Below are positions 26,441 through 36,583 of a stretch of DNA of 64,000 nt, piece after piece; positions within the stretch are counted from its first letter, which is position 1; every line of letters starts with the position of its first letter. The stretch spans positions 4,375,501-4,439,500 of the forward strand of contig NZ_CP012602.1 in assembly GCF_001278805.1 (NCBI RefSeq), in the 5' to 3' direction. The position numbers were made by a program, and so were the translations under genes. The stretch comes from Bacillus sp. FJAT-18017. GTDB taxonomy: Bacteria; Bacillota; Bacilli; Bacillales; Cytobacillaceae. The notes under the pieces are model-generated. The model ran no database searches. It had not been told where the DNA came from and worked only from the letters and a program-made list of their open reading frames with translations.

Positions 26441-26677
26441 ATGAATATCTATATCCAACAGTCCATTACTATCCAAAGCATTAGGATTGGAGGGATTTCG
26501 AATTCCTCCGTCTTCCAAATCGGCAGTTCAGGCATCATTAAACCAGCTTCCCATTTGTCCAATACAGGCGGCTTTACGGGCCCGGCCCCCAAAACTCAAA
26601 AGCCGTTCCAACTGGCACCGCAACAGGATTCAGGCGGACAGCTGCCTTTAACACAAACACCAGCAGTTCCGCTTTAA
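26441..26677 (+). CDS. gerPB: spore germination protein GerPB
   Basis: A 78-residue member of the GerPB family: MNIYIQQSITIQSIRIGGISNSSVFQIGSSGIIKP, followed by a Gly/Pro-rich tail. GGGGGCGGG precedes the ATG. Its place as second gene, before gerPC, agrees with the family. It acts with the other GerP proteins in coat permeability. Confidence 0.92.
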   Translation: MNIYIQQSITIQSIRIGGISNSSVFQIGSSGIIKPASHLSNTGGFTGPAPKTQKPFQLAPQQDSGGQLPLTQTPAVPL

Positions 26678-26711
26678 ATTTTGAGTTAGACAGCAAAAGC
26701 GAGGTGTAACC

Positions 26712-27395
26712 ATGGATTTTTATCAGGCCCTTCAATGGATGCAGGGACAATTGCACATTCTCAGCCAAAAAATTGCCAATTTGGAGGAATCACTCCGCTG
26801 CGCTGAAGAGGAGATTAGACTTCTGAAGGATAAGCCTTCTATCCAGGTTGGCACCATTCAATATAAATTTGACCAGCTTAAAGTTGAAACACTTGAAGGC
26901 ACCTTAAGTATTGGCCTAAATCCGAAGGACCTTCAGGGGATTGAGGAAATGGCGATTTCCGAGGGCCAAAATGGTTATCCGGGTCAGCCTGGGTCTCCAC
27001 AGGGTATGGCACCTCAGGACCAGCAGCCATTCGAAGGAAATCCCGGATATAACCCACAACCAATTCAGCCCATGGATCCAACCAACTTCATGCAGAGAAT
27101 TACAGAAATTACTGATGCAATCCATACGTATCTCGAGCAAGAGCTTCCATCCAGACTTGGGCATCTCCAGGAAGAATTGGGGCTTCCCCAATTGGATAAC
27201 TATCTTTCATTTATAACTAGTGACGTAAAGAAACAGCTTCCCGGCAGAATTGAATCACATATAAGACGAGCAAGTGCCTCTGGTATAGAGGTTGATAGTG
27301 AAATAGTGATCGCTGCTTTGAAACAGGAAATTGAAAACGGCATCCGGTCATTTCTGACAAATCTGCCCGATCAAATGAAAGGCGGGTCCTTATGA
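26712..27395 (+). CDS. gerPC: spore germination protein GerPC
   Basis: About 227 residues, the largest GerP protein. The N-terminal helix (YQALQWMQGQLHILSQKIANLEESLRCAEEEIRLLKDK) looks like a coiled coil; the centre is Pro/Gln-rich (about residues 95-130) and the C-terminus helical. GAGGTG precedes the ATG. Its TGA overlaps the gerPD ATG (ATGA). Confidence 0.93.
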   Translation: MDFYQALQWMQGQLHILSQKIANLEESLRCAEEEIRLLKDKPSIQVGTIQYKFDQLKVETLEGTLSIGLNPKDLQGIEEMAISEGQNGYPGQPGSPQGMAPQDQQPFEGNPGYNPQPIQPMDPTNFMQRITEITDAIHTYLEQELPSRLGHLQEELGLPQLDNYLSFITSDVKKQLPGRIESHIRRASASGIEVDSEIVIAALKQEIENGIRSFLTNLPDQMKGGSL

Positions 27396-27574
27396 TTTTT
27401 CAAGTTTATAATAGAGAACTTTCTGTGGGCAGTATTAAAGTATTGGGCGTGTCTAGCTCCTCGATTCTTTTGGTGGGGGATGCGCAAACAATCCAGCTTG
27501 CCTCCGCTTTTGATACACCTGCGGAATCATTGATTATTGGTCCATTCGTCCCTCTTGCCCCTGAGGGAAGCTAA
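27392..27574 (+). CDS. gerPD: spore germination protein GerPD
   Basis: A 60-residue protein, MIFQVYNRELSVGSIKVLGVSSSSILLVGDAQTIQLAS, matching the GerPD family. It is coupled at both ends: ATGA with gerPC and TAATG with gerPE. Confidence 0.92.
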   Translation: MIFQVYNRELSVGSIKVLGVSSSSILLVGDAQTIQLASAFDTPAESLIIGPFVPLAPEGS

Positions 27575-27954
27575 TGTTACAACGGTCATCCTCCGTAAAA
27601 AGCATTATTGTTGAATCAGTTCAATATTCCTCCTTGGTTCAGCTAGGAGACACTTCAATTATTAATGGTTTTTCTAGAGCAATCGCTGTCCAGAGGGAGA
27701 GAGAACTTTTTTATGGCAACGAAGGGGAATTTGCTAGCTTTCCTGTATTTTCTAAAGAAATTCCACTTCCGCTATTAAACGAGCCGATTCAAATTCTTTC
27801 ATTTAATGAAAATCCAATTATTAAAGTCGGATCCATAAAAATAAACGGTATTTCGTCAAGCTCCTTCCTCCATGTTGGTAATGTTAATCACATTAGCCTG
27901 GAGGGAAGAGTAAAACATATCCGCCAGCTTGAAGAGCGCGATGGTTACCAGTAA
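27574..27954 (+). CDS. gerPE: spore germination protein GerPE
   Basis: About 126 residues with two similar halves (SVKSIIVESVQYSSLVQLGDTSIING and KVGSIKINGISSSSFLHVGNVNHISL), which points to an internal duplication of the same small strand-rich unit found in GerPB and GerPD. It starts by TAATG overlap with gerPD. Confidence 0.92.
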   Translation: MLQRSSSVKSIIVESVQYSSLVQLGDTSIINGFSRAIAVQRERELFYGNEGEFASFPVFSKEIPLPLLNEPIQILSFNENPIIKVGSIKINGISSSSFLHVGNVNHISLEGRVKHIRQLEERDGYQ

Positions 27955-27994
27955 GACAGAAAGAGCAAACTTAATAAAAAAGTGAGGCGATTTA

Positions 27995-28213
27995 ATGCCA
28001 GCACTCATTGGCCCTATTCACATCAACAATGTCAGTGGAGGAACAGTTCACTTTGGTGACGCCCTAAATATTTCACCAAAAAGCTCTTCAAAATCCTTTA
28101 CAGGAGCAGGCAGTGCCAACACCGGTGTGTTAATCGGAACAGGAAGTGCTGTAAGCGGCACAAACGTCTTGGATACAAAATTGCTCGACCAACCTATGAC
28201 AGGAAACAAATAA
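27995..28213 (+). CDS. gerPF: spore germination protein GerPF
   Basis: A 72-residue paralog of GerPA: MPALIGPIHINNVSGGTVHFGDALNISPKSSSKSFTGAGSANTG, ending DQPMTGNK. Last gene of the operon, followed at once by a long perfect palindrome terminator. Confidence 0.94.
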   Translation: MPALIGPIHINNVSGGTVHFGDALNISPKSSSKSFTGAGSANTGVLIGTGSAVSGTNVLDTKLLDQPMTGNK

Positions 28214-28241
28214 ATGGCATGAACCAATTGGTTCATGCCAT
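28214..28241. terminator. bidirectional terminator between gerPF and yisB
   Basis: A perfect 28-base palindrome, ATGGCATGAACC-AATT-GGTTCATGCCAT, begins right after the gerPF stop and touches the yisB stop; CTTTTTC follows on the plus strand. Confidence 0.85.
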
Positions 28242-28534
28242 TACCTTTTTCTTCTGGCCGACTTGCTTACTTTCGGAAGGCGGCTAGCTGGCTGTTTCTT
28301 TATCCATTTCAGAAATTTCGCTATCTCAGGATCATACCTCAATCGCTCAATTGTATTTAACCGCACTGCCAGTTCCTCATTCGGATAGAGCGCGTGTATC
28401 TGCTTATGGCATGCTTTGCACAGATCAGCAGTTGGCATGAAGGTTCCGCCCATCTCCCTTGGTGTCAGGTGATGAACCGTTGTTTCAACATCCTTACGCA
28501 AGCAAAGCTCGCATTGGCCGATTGCAGATTTCAT
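28241..28534 (-). CDS. yisB: HNH endonuclease-like protein YisB
   Basis: About 97 residues. HNH features: CELCLRKD, HHLTPREMGG, and LCKACHKQIHALYPNEELA, giving two zinc-binding Cys pairs and the catalytic His pair. The C-terminus is very basic (KKQPASRLPKVSKSARRKR). GGAGG lies six bases before the ATG at 28534. It sits between gerP and addA as in B. subtilis, where sbcD and sbcC also occur between addA and yisB; those are absent here. Substrate unknown. Confidence 0.87.
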   Translation of the reverse strand: MKSAIGQCELCLRKDVETTVHHLTPREMGGTFMPTADLCKACHKQIHALYPNEELAVRLNTIERLRYDPEIAKFLKWIKKQPASRLPKVSKSARRKR

Positions 28535-28559
28535 CACACGCCTCCATCCTTATGACTTA

Positions 28560-31500
28560 CTACAAGCCTTCCCTTTCAAGCTTTAATATATGGGCTCCAT
28601 CAAAGAAAAACAGATACCGTTCATCAACTTGGCGGCGCCAGATTTTTTCAAGCGCTTTGGTGTAAAGCTCAATCTGCAGCCTGTAACGCTCTTCAAGGAT
28701 TGGAGCCGCACCTGCCCAGCCGCTATGGAAGCGGCCAGTAATCCGATCGGATTTGAAATCAAGCATAACAAGCCCCTGGCTATCTTCAAATACGCAGTCA
28801 ATAATACCCTGGATGAAAATTTGCTCATTTTCATCTTTCCAGCCGGGATAAACCTCATGCGCCTGAAGTGAAGCGGTGAACGGAACCTCCCGATAAAGTT
28901 TGTCGGCTGAAATCATCCGTTTTCCAATTTCGGTTTCAAAAAAGCGGACAACAAGCTGCGGGTCGATGACTTCGGCCTGTTCCTCGGTAAGAAATTCTTG
29001 TGAAACCATACGCTTAACGAGCTCTCTCACGGATTCATCCGTAATTGGTTCTGCAAGATTAACGTGCTGCATAACACTGTGAAGAGCTGTGCCTCGTTCA
29101 GCAGGGCTAAGGGACTTTTCCTGCATGAACCTCGGTCTGTCAAGGATCGTCTTTCTCGTTTTCCTAAGGATTTCAGTACCACTTTGCTCATCAGCAATTT
29201 CCCGGTTGCGCTTCATTTCCGATACGGTCTGTTTCGCCCTGTGGCTGGAGGCATCTTTAAAGGCATACTCCCAGGTTAGCCTGCCGACGACTTCTGTTTC
29301 CTTTTCTGACGTAATCGGGACAGGGCGCATCTCCTTGACTGCTTCAAGCATACCGTCATTTTCCAGGCTGTTTTGTTCCGTCTCCAGCTGGATGTCGTCA
29401 GCTTCAATTATGGCCACTGCCCATTTGGAAGAATCCCTGCATATGCTTTCATCCACCTCAGGGCCAATCTCCTTTCTGCGCAGCTGAAGGCAATCGGCAT
29501 GGCGGACAAGCGCTGGACCTATCCAGTCAAAATAGCCATTGGCAGCGGCCCTTTCGGAGTCACTGAGCAGCCAGTCGCGATGGACGGCAATATCTTCCCA
29601 TTGTTCAAGCTTTTTGTTTACATCCTTGATGGTCGCAACCATATAGAGCTTTTCTTTTGCACGTGTCATCGCTACATATAGGACGCGCATTTCCTCAGCA
29701 AGCATTTCCATTCTCTTTTTCCGCTTAAAAGCAAGCTGCGGGAGTGATGGGTAGGCAATCCGCTTATCAGGATTGATGTGTTTTGTGGCAAACCCGAATT
29801 CCTTGTCAAGCATATAGGAACTGCGGATATCCATCATGTTGAAATTCCTGCCTAGTCCCGCAATGAATACAGCGGGGAATTCGAGCCCCTTGCTTGAGTG
29901 GATTGTCATAATCCGGATAACATCTTCCTGTTCACCCAGCGCCCTCGCCGCACCTAGGTCATCTCCCCGGTCCATCATCCGTTCAATGAATCTCAGGAAC
30001 CTGAACAATCCCCGGAAGGAAGTCTCTTCATATTGTCTTGCCCTGTCATAAAGGGCGCGCAGGTTTGCCTGGCGCTGTTTTCCACCCGGCAATCCTCCAG
30101 CAAAGTCATAAAAGCCTGTATCGCGGTAGAGCTGCCAAATCAGTTCCGAAAGCGAGCCTTGTCTTGCCAGTGACCGCCAGTCTTCAAGACGTTGACTGAA
30201 GCGGCAGATTTTCTCATGCAGCTCCTCACGCCCTGGTGGAGAGGCTTGTTTGCAGAAAGACACCACACTGTCCCAGTAGGAGCCTTTTTTATCCTGGATT
30301 TTTATAAAGGCGAGCTCTTCTTCATTTAATCCAATAATTGGAGAGCGCAGTACCGCAGCAAGCGGAACATCTTGATACGGGTTATCAATGACCCTTAACA
30401 AAGACATCATGATTGCGACTTCAGTTGCCTGAAAGTAGCCTGTCGACAAATTCGCGTAGATTGGCAGACCTTGCTGTTTGAACTCCTCCATGATTTGCGG
30501 CGCCCATGTCATTGAGCGGAGCAGGATAACGATGTCACGATAACGGATGGGCCTTGATGTGTCTGTTTTTGCATCGTAGACAGGCCGGCCTGATGAAATC
30601 ATTTCCTTAATTTTCGCAGCCATCACCCTGGCCTCAAGCTGCGATTGCTCAAGATCTTCAGCATCAAGCAACTCACCATCAAACTCTTCCACTGTGTCTT
30701 CTTTATCGCTTTTTGCGCCTTGATCTATGACGAGTAACTCAACCGGGAATGGCTCCGCAGGATACTTCGCGCCCTCCTTGAGTTCAGCTGACTCATCATA
30801 GACAATCTCGCCAACTTTTTCACCCATGATTTGCCTGAACAGATAATTGGTCGCATCCAGGACTTCCCGGCGGCTCCGGAAGTTTCGGGCAAGATCAATC
30901 CGCAAGCCTTCGGATAAGGTACCTTCCTTTGAAAAACGGTTATACTTTCCAAGGAACAAATTGGGCTCAGCAAGCCGGAACCGATAGATGGATTGCTTGA
31001 CATCGCCGACCATAAACAGGTTGCCTGATTGTCCATGGCCTCCGGAAACGAGCTGCAGGATCGTTTCCTGGACCATATTTGTATCCTGGTATTCATCAAC
31101 CAGAACTTCACGGAACCGCTCCTTGTAGGCAAGTGCCGCTGCTGATGGAATCCTGACCCCTTCTTCGGTTTCCCCTTGCCCAAGGATATCAAGGCAATAA
31201 TGCTCAAGGTCAGAGAAATCGACCAAACCTCTTTCCCTCTTGGCTGCTTCAAACCGGACGGCAAATTTCGCCACGAGCGAAACCAGTGTTTCAATGACCG
31301 GCTTCATATCAGCCATGTCCCGCAGGAAGCTTTCAGGCCTTCTTGAAAAAAGTTCATCTCGAAGGTCGTTGACAATTTTTTTAGCCTTATCTCTGAACTT
31401 ACCGGCTTTTTTCTTTAATTCATCATCAACTGTTCCCTTCCTGATCGAACTTGCCTTAGCAAAGGTATAGGATTGCATGGCCGCGTAGAGGGCATCCCAT

Positions 31501-32333
31501 GAATCGCTCACTGCAAGCATTGTGTCAATCAGGTTTATATCCTGGAGAAAGGCCTCGGCATGGGGCGCCGGCCCGTCAGGAAGCTTTGAAACCGCCAAAG
31601 CCTTTTCCGCAAAATGCCTCGCGCTCCTCAGTTGAAGCTTAATGTCGAACAAAAGTGAGTCAATGAAGGGCAGTTCCTCTACCTTTGATGTATTTGAAGT
31701 ATCGTACATTGATACGATTGCCTCAAGATAGCGTGCAGGATTTGGATTTGATCGTGCAAAATCAAACATGTCCGAAACGATTTCCAGAAGTGCTTCGTCA
31801 GTCCTGTCCGATGTAAACGTGTCAACAAGACGGAAAAATGGTTCATTGCCCTTTGTGCCATATTCCTCTTCAAGCATTGCGTCCATCACTTCATCCCTTA
31901 AAAGCTGGGCTTCTGTGTCATCGGCAATCCGGAAACCGGGGTCAACATCTATCAGGTAATAATATTTCCTGACAACATCGAGGCAGAAGGAGTGAAGTGT
32001 TGATATAGACGCTTTGTTCAGCAGGCTGAACTGCTTGCGAAGATGGCGGGATTCCGGATTTTCATTTATCGCCTTTTCAAGCGCATCACCAATTCGGTGG
32101 CGCATTTCAGCAGCAGACGCATTGGTGAACGTTACGACAAGAAGCTGATCAACATCAATCGGATCGTCTGGTGAAATGATTTTACTGATAATCCTTTCGA
32201 CGAGGACAGCAGTTTTTCCAGAACCTGCTGCTGCCGCAACCAGGATATCGGTATCACCAGCCATAATGGCCTTCCACTGGTCATTCGTCCATTTTAGCCC
32301 TTGTGGCATCGGCGGTATGACAACCTTACTCAT
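28560..32333 (-). CDS. addA: ATP-dependent helicase/nuclease subunit AddA
   Basis: About 1257 residues, a typical length. It is a UvrD-like 3'-5' helicase with a RecB-type nuclease, processing double-strand breaks for recombination together with AddB. Visible motifs: Walker A AAAGSGKTAVLVERI near residue 34, VDEYQDTN, GDVKQSIYRFR, IHSSKGLEFPAVF, VAMTRAKEKLY, and the C-terminal nuclease motif MLDFKSDR near residue 1190. Its ATG overlaps the addB stop by eight bases, so the two are translated together. Confidence 0.97.
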   Translation of the reverse strand: MSKVVIPPMPQGLKWTNDQWKAIMAGDTDILVAAAAGSGKTAVLVERIISKIISPDDPIDVDQLLVVTFTNASAAEMRHRIGDALEKAINENPESRHLRKQFSLLNKASISTLHSFCLDVVRKYYYLIDVDPGFRIADDTEAQLLRDEVMDAMLEEEYGTKGNEPFFRLVDTFTSDRTDEALLEIVSDMFDFARSNPNPARYLEAIVSMYDTSNTSKVEELPFIDSLLFDIKLQLRSARHFAEKALAVSKLPDGPAPHAEAFLQDINLIDTMLAVSDSWDALYAAMQSYTFAKASSIRKGTVDDELKKKAGKFRDKAKKIVNDLRDELFSRRPESFLRDMADMKPVIETLVSLVAKFAVRFEAAKRERGLVDFSDLEHYCLDILGQGETEEGVRIPSAAALAYKERFREVLVDEYQDTNMVQETILQLVSGGHGQSGNLFMVGDVKQSIYRFRLAEPNLFLGKYNRFSKEGTLSEGLRIDLARNFRSRREVLDATNYLFRQIMGEKVGEIVYDESAELKEGAKYPAEPFPVELLVIDQGAKSDKEDTVEEFDGELLDAEDLEQSQLEARVMAAKIKEMISSGRPVYDAKTDTSRPIRYRDIVILLRSMTWAPQIMEEFKQQGLPIYANLSTGYFQATEVAIMMSLLRVIDNPYQDVPLAAVLRSPIIGLNEEELAFIKIQDKKGSYWDSVVSFCKQASPPGREELHEKICRFSQRLEDWRSLARQGSLSELIWQLYRDTGFYDFAGGLPGGKQRQANLRALYDRARQYEETSFRGLFRFLRFIERMMDRGDDLGAARALGEQEDVIRIMTIHSSKGLEFPAVFIAGLGRNFNMMDIRSSYMLDKEFGFATKHINPDKRIAYPSLPQLAFKRKKRMEMLAEEMRVLYVAMTRAKEKLYMVATIKDVNKKLEQWEDIAVHRDWLLSDSERAAANGYFDWIGPALVRHADCLQLRRKEIGPEVDESICRDSSKWAVAIIEADDIQLETEQNSLENDGMLEAVKEMRPVPITSEKETEVVGRLTWEYAFKDASSHRAKQTVSEMKRNREIADEQSGTEILRKTRKTILDRPRFMQEKSLSPAERGTALHSVMQHVNLAEPITDESVRELVKRMVSQEFLTEEQAEVIDPQLVVRFFETEIGKRMISADKLYREVPFTASLQAHEVYPGWKDENEQIFIQGIIDCVFEDSQGLVMLDFKSDRITGRFHSGWAGAAPILEERYRLQIELYTKALEKIWRRQVDERYLFFFDGAHILKLEREGL

Positions 32334-35300
32334 TTTCGTTTACCTCCTTCCGGATCAACTCAATTGCATCCTTGTCGTTCTTCGGAACAAGCCTGCGGAA
32401 TTTCGAACCCTCAATCGATTCATCGAATTGGCAGACAGGCTTATAGGAACAGAACTGGCATGGATTTTTATCCTTCATCCTGTACGGATCTATCCCAACT
32501 TCTCCAGAAATAATCGCGTTACCTGTATCTTCGTATACTTTACGGACAAATTTCCGTAAATCCTGAATTTCATCAGCTGTGGCCGTTTTTGAACCGCTCC
32601 TGATTGAGCCGTCTGCTTTAATGCCCGCGGAAATGATATGGGACGTGCCGGTCTCAAGGCTCTTATCCATAAGCCTGATAACTTCCGCATCCTCAAGGAC
32701 AAGGCCGCTCATTTTGAACTGTTTAAGTATCTCCTGCTCAAGCTCGTCTTCGTCCATATTTTTCTTGGCTGAAATCATCGGGTTATGGACGTGGAAATAG
32801 AACACCCCTGCCGGCTCGGCATCCCTTCTCGTAAGCTCGGCTGAATTCGAAATGGCAATATCGAGATAGGTGAGCATCTGCAATGCTATACCGTAGTAAA
32901 CTTCGGAGAGATTTAATCCCCTGCTGCTGGACTTGTAATCAATGACCCTTAAGAACAGCTCACCGTTTTTCCCTTCGCCGCTGTCGATCCGGTCAATCCG
33001 GCCTGCAAGCTCCATCCTGCGGCCATTTTTCAGACCAAATGTCAACGGAGGCAGCTGCCCGCCGCGGCCAAAGCCCACTTCAAGGCCGATTGGTTCAAAT
33101 TCACTCAGTTTTGAATGCTCGCTTAAGACTAGCGACGCCCTGGTGATAATTTGTTCAAGTTTTCTTTTAATATAGTGATGCCTCTCTGAACTTAGCAATA
33201 TCTCATTCTGAAGCCTTGGGGCAATTGCCTCAACAGCCTGTTTTGCCAGCCTTTCGCATTGTCCCCTGGAAAGCTGGGCCCAGGCAATGTTCTGTTCTTT
33301 GACTGTTTCTGCTATATACTTTAATGCCGCATGAAACAGCTCGCCAATGTCCGGTGCCTCCAGCCGGTAAATCTGTCTGTCGCGAAGCTTCAGGCCATGC
33401 TGGATGTAATGAGAGAACGGGCAGCTGTTGAATAGCTCCATTCTTGAAACACTTCCCTGGATATCTTCTCCGTACAGCTCTTCGGCAAGGTCCGGCGGCA
33501 GGCTGACTGTCCTGTTTGTGTAAAAAAGGCTTGATAGAACTGAGCGTGCCCGGTCTCTCCAGACCGGATTTTCAGCAAAATAATTATAAACATCCCACCA
33601 GAATGTATATACCGGGTAATTTCTTTGCTTCTGCTGAAGCTGTGAAGTGAGGTATGACAATGCTGTGCCCTTGTTTGAGACGAAGGCAAGCTGTTCGTCT
33701 TCAAGCTGGTCAGCAGGGTCTGCAGCATACATGCATTCCCTCGCATCCGGAAACAAATCTTTTATCCTCGAAATATAGGAAGATGGGATAAGCGATTTAC
33801 CTTCCGCGTTCGCTAGCGGATAGCTCACATAAAGCGCATCAGCCGGTGTTACAAATGCCTTGTATGCCAGGAAGTTTTCATCAAGAAGGCGCTCGGTGCT
33901 GCTAGGCCCGAGTTTCAGCCCTGCACCAAGAAGCAGCTGCCTTTCGGTGTCGCCGATTATGCCGTCGTCACTGATTTTTGCAGGAAGAACACCTTCATTC
34001 AAACCTATGACAAAGGCAACCTTGATTTCTGCCAATCTTGATTTATCAAGATTGGCCACCATGACCTGATCAATAGCCGGGGGAATCAAAGAGAATTCAA
34101 GTGCTTCTATCCCCGCATCCAGAATCGTTGCAAACTGCTGGGAAGTGACTTTTTCATTCCCCAGCATTTCGACATACTGGTCCAGGAGGTCGATGACCGC
34201 GTTCCATACCTGGTCATGCTCTCGTCCCTTAATCAAGTTCCCTTCCCTCTCAGCTTCAGCCTTCCATCTTTCAAGCTTTGCAGGAATGTCGAGTTCTTCT
34301 AACAGCAAATAAACCGCTTCGCACATTTTCCGTCCCGAGTCGGCTCTTTTCAGGCGCCTTGACAGCCTCATCAGTGGAGCCGAAATAATCAGCCGAAGCT
34401 CATTCAACTCCCGTTCAATCCTGATTTCCTCATCAGTCTGTGTTTGTGAAATAAACTCGAGTCCGCGCACTCTTCTGTATTTCCAGCGGTCCTTCTTTGT
34501 CCATTTGCTTCCCTGGATACCATGTGACAGGACATAATTCTCAAGCCTGTCCATCTGCCTGCGCGTGAAATCCGCATTGATTTCCAACGGGAAAAGCAGT
34601 TCGGTTTTGACTGCGCGAAAAACAGGCTCATAACGCCAATTGCCATTTACAGTTTCAAGCGCGGAGCGGATAAACTCGACAAGCGGATGGTTAAGCATCG
34701 TCCGCTTCTGGTCTATGAAATAAGGAATCTCGTAATCAAAGAATACCGGATCAATTGTTTCATGATATTCACGGCCGTTCCGGACAAGCACAGCGATATC
34801 TTTGTACCGGTATCCCTTTTCCCTTGTAAGAGTCCTGATTTCCCTCGCAATTCCTTCAATTTCCGCCCTGCGGTTTACTGCCTGGATGATGGTTACATCG
34901 GGTACTCCATCAAAAGTAGATGCTGGCCGGGAATCAAACTGAGCTTCAAGGTGCCGAAGCGACGGATTATTAAAGCGCTTTTGGCCTCCGAGGATAACCG
35001 GCTCTTCCATTTCAATATTTTCGCTTCTTGCCAGATCAAAGAAGGTCTTGCAAGCATTCCCCGACATCCTGAATAAATTCAGCTCATCCGGGGCCCTATC
35101 CGGACACGGCTTATCAAGGGTCAATGTGACCGTCACCCTTTTACACACCTTCAGGAGCTCACCGATAACCCTGTACTCCTGCGGCGTAAAGCTGTAAAAG
35201 CCGTCAATATAAATTTCGGCATCCTTCAAGTAAGCGGACTGGGCAGTCTTCTCGGCCAGAAGGTGGAAATAATCCTCCGAATCTATGTACTTTCCGGATG

Positions 35301-35823
35301 CTGCCTCTTCAAAATGTTTATAAATGATTTCCAAATCGTGCATTTTATCCGCCAGTGATTTAGCATCAGTGCGGTTGGCATTCATCTGGGAACGCCCTTC
35401 AGCAAGCGTTTCAGGATCTATTAAATATCGTTTAAACTCAATGAGCATGTCTTCAACCTGAGAGATGAAGCCATTTTTATCCGCTGCGCGGCGAAACAGG
35501 ATTAATTGGTCTTTTTGCTCTTCGATAATTTTCCGGATCAGCATGTTCAATCCGACACTGCTTAAATGGTATCGGCTTGAGCCCCCGGTTTCTCCAAGTA
35601 CTCTCCAGGCGAGCCTTGAAAAACTATAAACCTGGGCACGGATCATACCTCCAATTGCCTCGTCTGTTGCCAGCCTGTACTCCGACAAGAACGTCATTTG
35701 CTCTGGAACAAGATATATGATTGCGGGCCCCTCCGGACTCTCGATCAGCTTAGATTTAATTTCATCCAGGCAGGTCAGTGTCTTCCCGCTCCCGGCTCTT
35801 CCAATCAGCATTCGTAGCGACAT
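32326..35823 (-). CDS. addB: ATP-dependent helicase/nuclease subunit AddB
   Basis: About 1165 residues. Walker A GRAGSGKT lies at residues 8-15, and the inactive-helicase core follows. The C-terminal nuclease domain has RVIDYKSS and an iron-sulfur cluster set of four cysteines: one in NSCPFSH near residue 797 and three in CQFCSYKPVC near residue 1125. These are the marks of AddB rather than RexB. GGAGG precedes the ATG. First gene of the addBA pair. Confidence 0.96.
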   Translation of the reverse strand: MSLRMLIGRAGSGKTLTCLDEIKSKLIESPEGPAIIYLVPEQMTFLSEYRLATDEAIGGMIRAQVYSFSRLAWRVLGETGGSSRYHLSSVGLNMLIRKIIEEQKDQLILFRRAADKNGFISQVEDMLIEFKRYLIDPETLAEGRSQMNANRTDAKSLADKMHDLEIIYKHFEEAASGKYIDSEDYFHLLAEKTAQSAYLKDAEIYIDGFYSFTPQEYRVIGELLKVCKRVTVTLTLDKPCPDRAPDELNLFRMSGNACKTFFDLARSENIEMEEPVILGGQKRFNNPSLRHLEAQFDSRPASTFDGVPDVTIIQAVNRRAEIEGIAREIRTLTREKGYRYKDIAVLVRNGREYHETIDPVFFDYEIPYFIDQKRTMLNHPLVEFIRSALETVNGNWRYEPVFRAVKTELLFPLEINADFTRRQMDRLENYVLSHGIQGSKWTKKDRWKYRRVRGLEFISQTQTDEEIRIERELNELRLIISAPLMRLSRRLKRADSGRKMCEAVYLLLEELDIPAKLERWKAEAEREGNLIKGREHDQVWNAVIDLLDQYVEMLGNEKVTSQQFATILDAGIEALEFSLIPPAIDQVMVANLDKSRLAEIKVAFVIGLNEGVLPAKISDDGIIGDTERQLLLGAGLKLGPSSTERLLDENFLAYKAFVTPADALYVSYPLANAEGKSLIPSSYISRIKDLFPDARECMYAADPADQLEDEQLAFVSNKGTALSYLTSQLQQKQRNYPVYTFWWDVYNYFAENPVWRDRARSVLSSLFYTNRTVSLPPDLAEELYGEDIQGSVSRMELFNSCPFSHYIQHGLKLRDRQIYRLEAPDIGELFHAALKYIAETVKEQNIAWAQLSRGQCERLAKQAVEAIAPRLQNEILLSSERHHYIKRKLEQIITRASLVLSEHSKLSEFEPIGLEVGFGRGGQLPPLTFGLKNGRRMELAGRIDRIDSGEGKNGELFLRVIDYKSSSRGLNLSEVYYGIALQMLTYLDIAISNSAELTRRDAEPAGVFYFHVHNPMISAKKNMDEDELEQEILKQFKMSGLVLEDAEVIRLMDKSLETGTSHIISAGIKADGSIRSGSKTATADEIQDLRKFVRKVYEDTGNAIISGEVGIDPYRMKDKNPCQFCSYKPVCQFDESIEGSKFRRLVPKNDKDAIELIRKEVNENE

Positions 35824-35969
35824 TGCTCATCCTCCGTCCTTTTTCTGCATACTCACTATTTTACCACAAAAAGGGTACAAATGTTTGCATTACGCTATCC
35901 TGTTTGATACCAAATACTAGGATATTAAAATCCAAACCAAACCGCTATTTCCTCAATCGCTGCCAACAC

Positions 35970-35996
35970 AAAAAACCCAGCCACAGCCGGGTTTTA
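35970..35996 (-). terminator. terminator of the yhjE-sipV pair
   Basis: On the minus strand AACCCGGC-TGT-GGCTGGGTT is followed by a T run (TTTTTTG). It ends the signal peptidase transcript 15 bases past the stop. Confidence 0.88.
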
Positions 35997-36010
35997 AATC
36001 AATATACTAT

Positions 36011-36562
36011 TTAGGGAGAAATTGCGACATCCTGGATTGGCCAATACAATAGATTTACCTTTCCAACCACCTGTTCAACGGGAATAAAACCAAAATGGCG
36101 GCTATCCCAACTTTCGAGGCGATTATCGCCCATAACAAATAGCTTCCCTTTAGGTACCTTCTGTTTGCCAGTCAAGTCCGTCAAGGTGAAATCCCCTGTC
36201 AGCGGCTGTCCAGGATGCACTTGCCTGAACCTGTCCAGAAAAGGCTCCTCGTATTCCTTCCCGTTAATATAAAGCCTGTCATCCTTATATTCAATCTGAT
36301 CACCAGGCAATCCGATAATCCGTTTGACATAATCTTCACGCTCATTAGCATGGAAAACGATTACGTCAAACCGTCCCAGGTCCCCTATTTGATAACCGAT
36401 CTTATTGACCACAAGCTTATTTCCATCCTTCAACGTCGGCATCATTGATTCTCCTTCAACCACATAATTAGAAAAGAAGAAGGACCTAATGAAAATAAAT
36501 ATGACCATACCGACAGCAAAGGCTTTTAGCCATTCAAATGCTTCCTTTTTCCAGCCTGTCAA
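36011..36562 (-). CDS. sipV: type I signal peptidase (SipS/SipV type)
   Basis: About 183 residues. One N-terminal membrane segment (about 13-31) is followed by the catalytic domain outside the cell. Catalytic Ser39 is in VEGESMMPTL and Lys80 in EDYVKRIIGLPGDQI; the box E motif GDNRLESWDSRHFG is intact. It removes signal peptides from secreted proteins, which here would include the amylases. It begins with TTG after GGGGGCGA. Pairing with yhjE identifies it with sipV of B. subtilis. Confidence 0.9.
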   Translation of the reverse strand: MTGWKKEAFEWLKAFAVGMVIFIFIRSFFFSNYVVEGESMMPTLKDGNKLVVNKIGYQIGDLGRFDVIVFHANEREDYVKRIIGLPGDQIEYKDDRLYINGKEYEEPFLDRFRQVHPGQPLTGDFTLTDLTGKQKVPKGKLFVMGDNRLESWDSRHFGFIPVEQVVGKVNLLYWPIQDVAISP

Positions 36563-36583
36563 CTTAATCGCCCCCGCGCAAAA

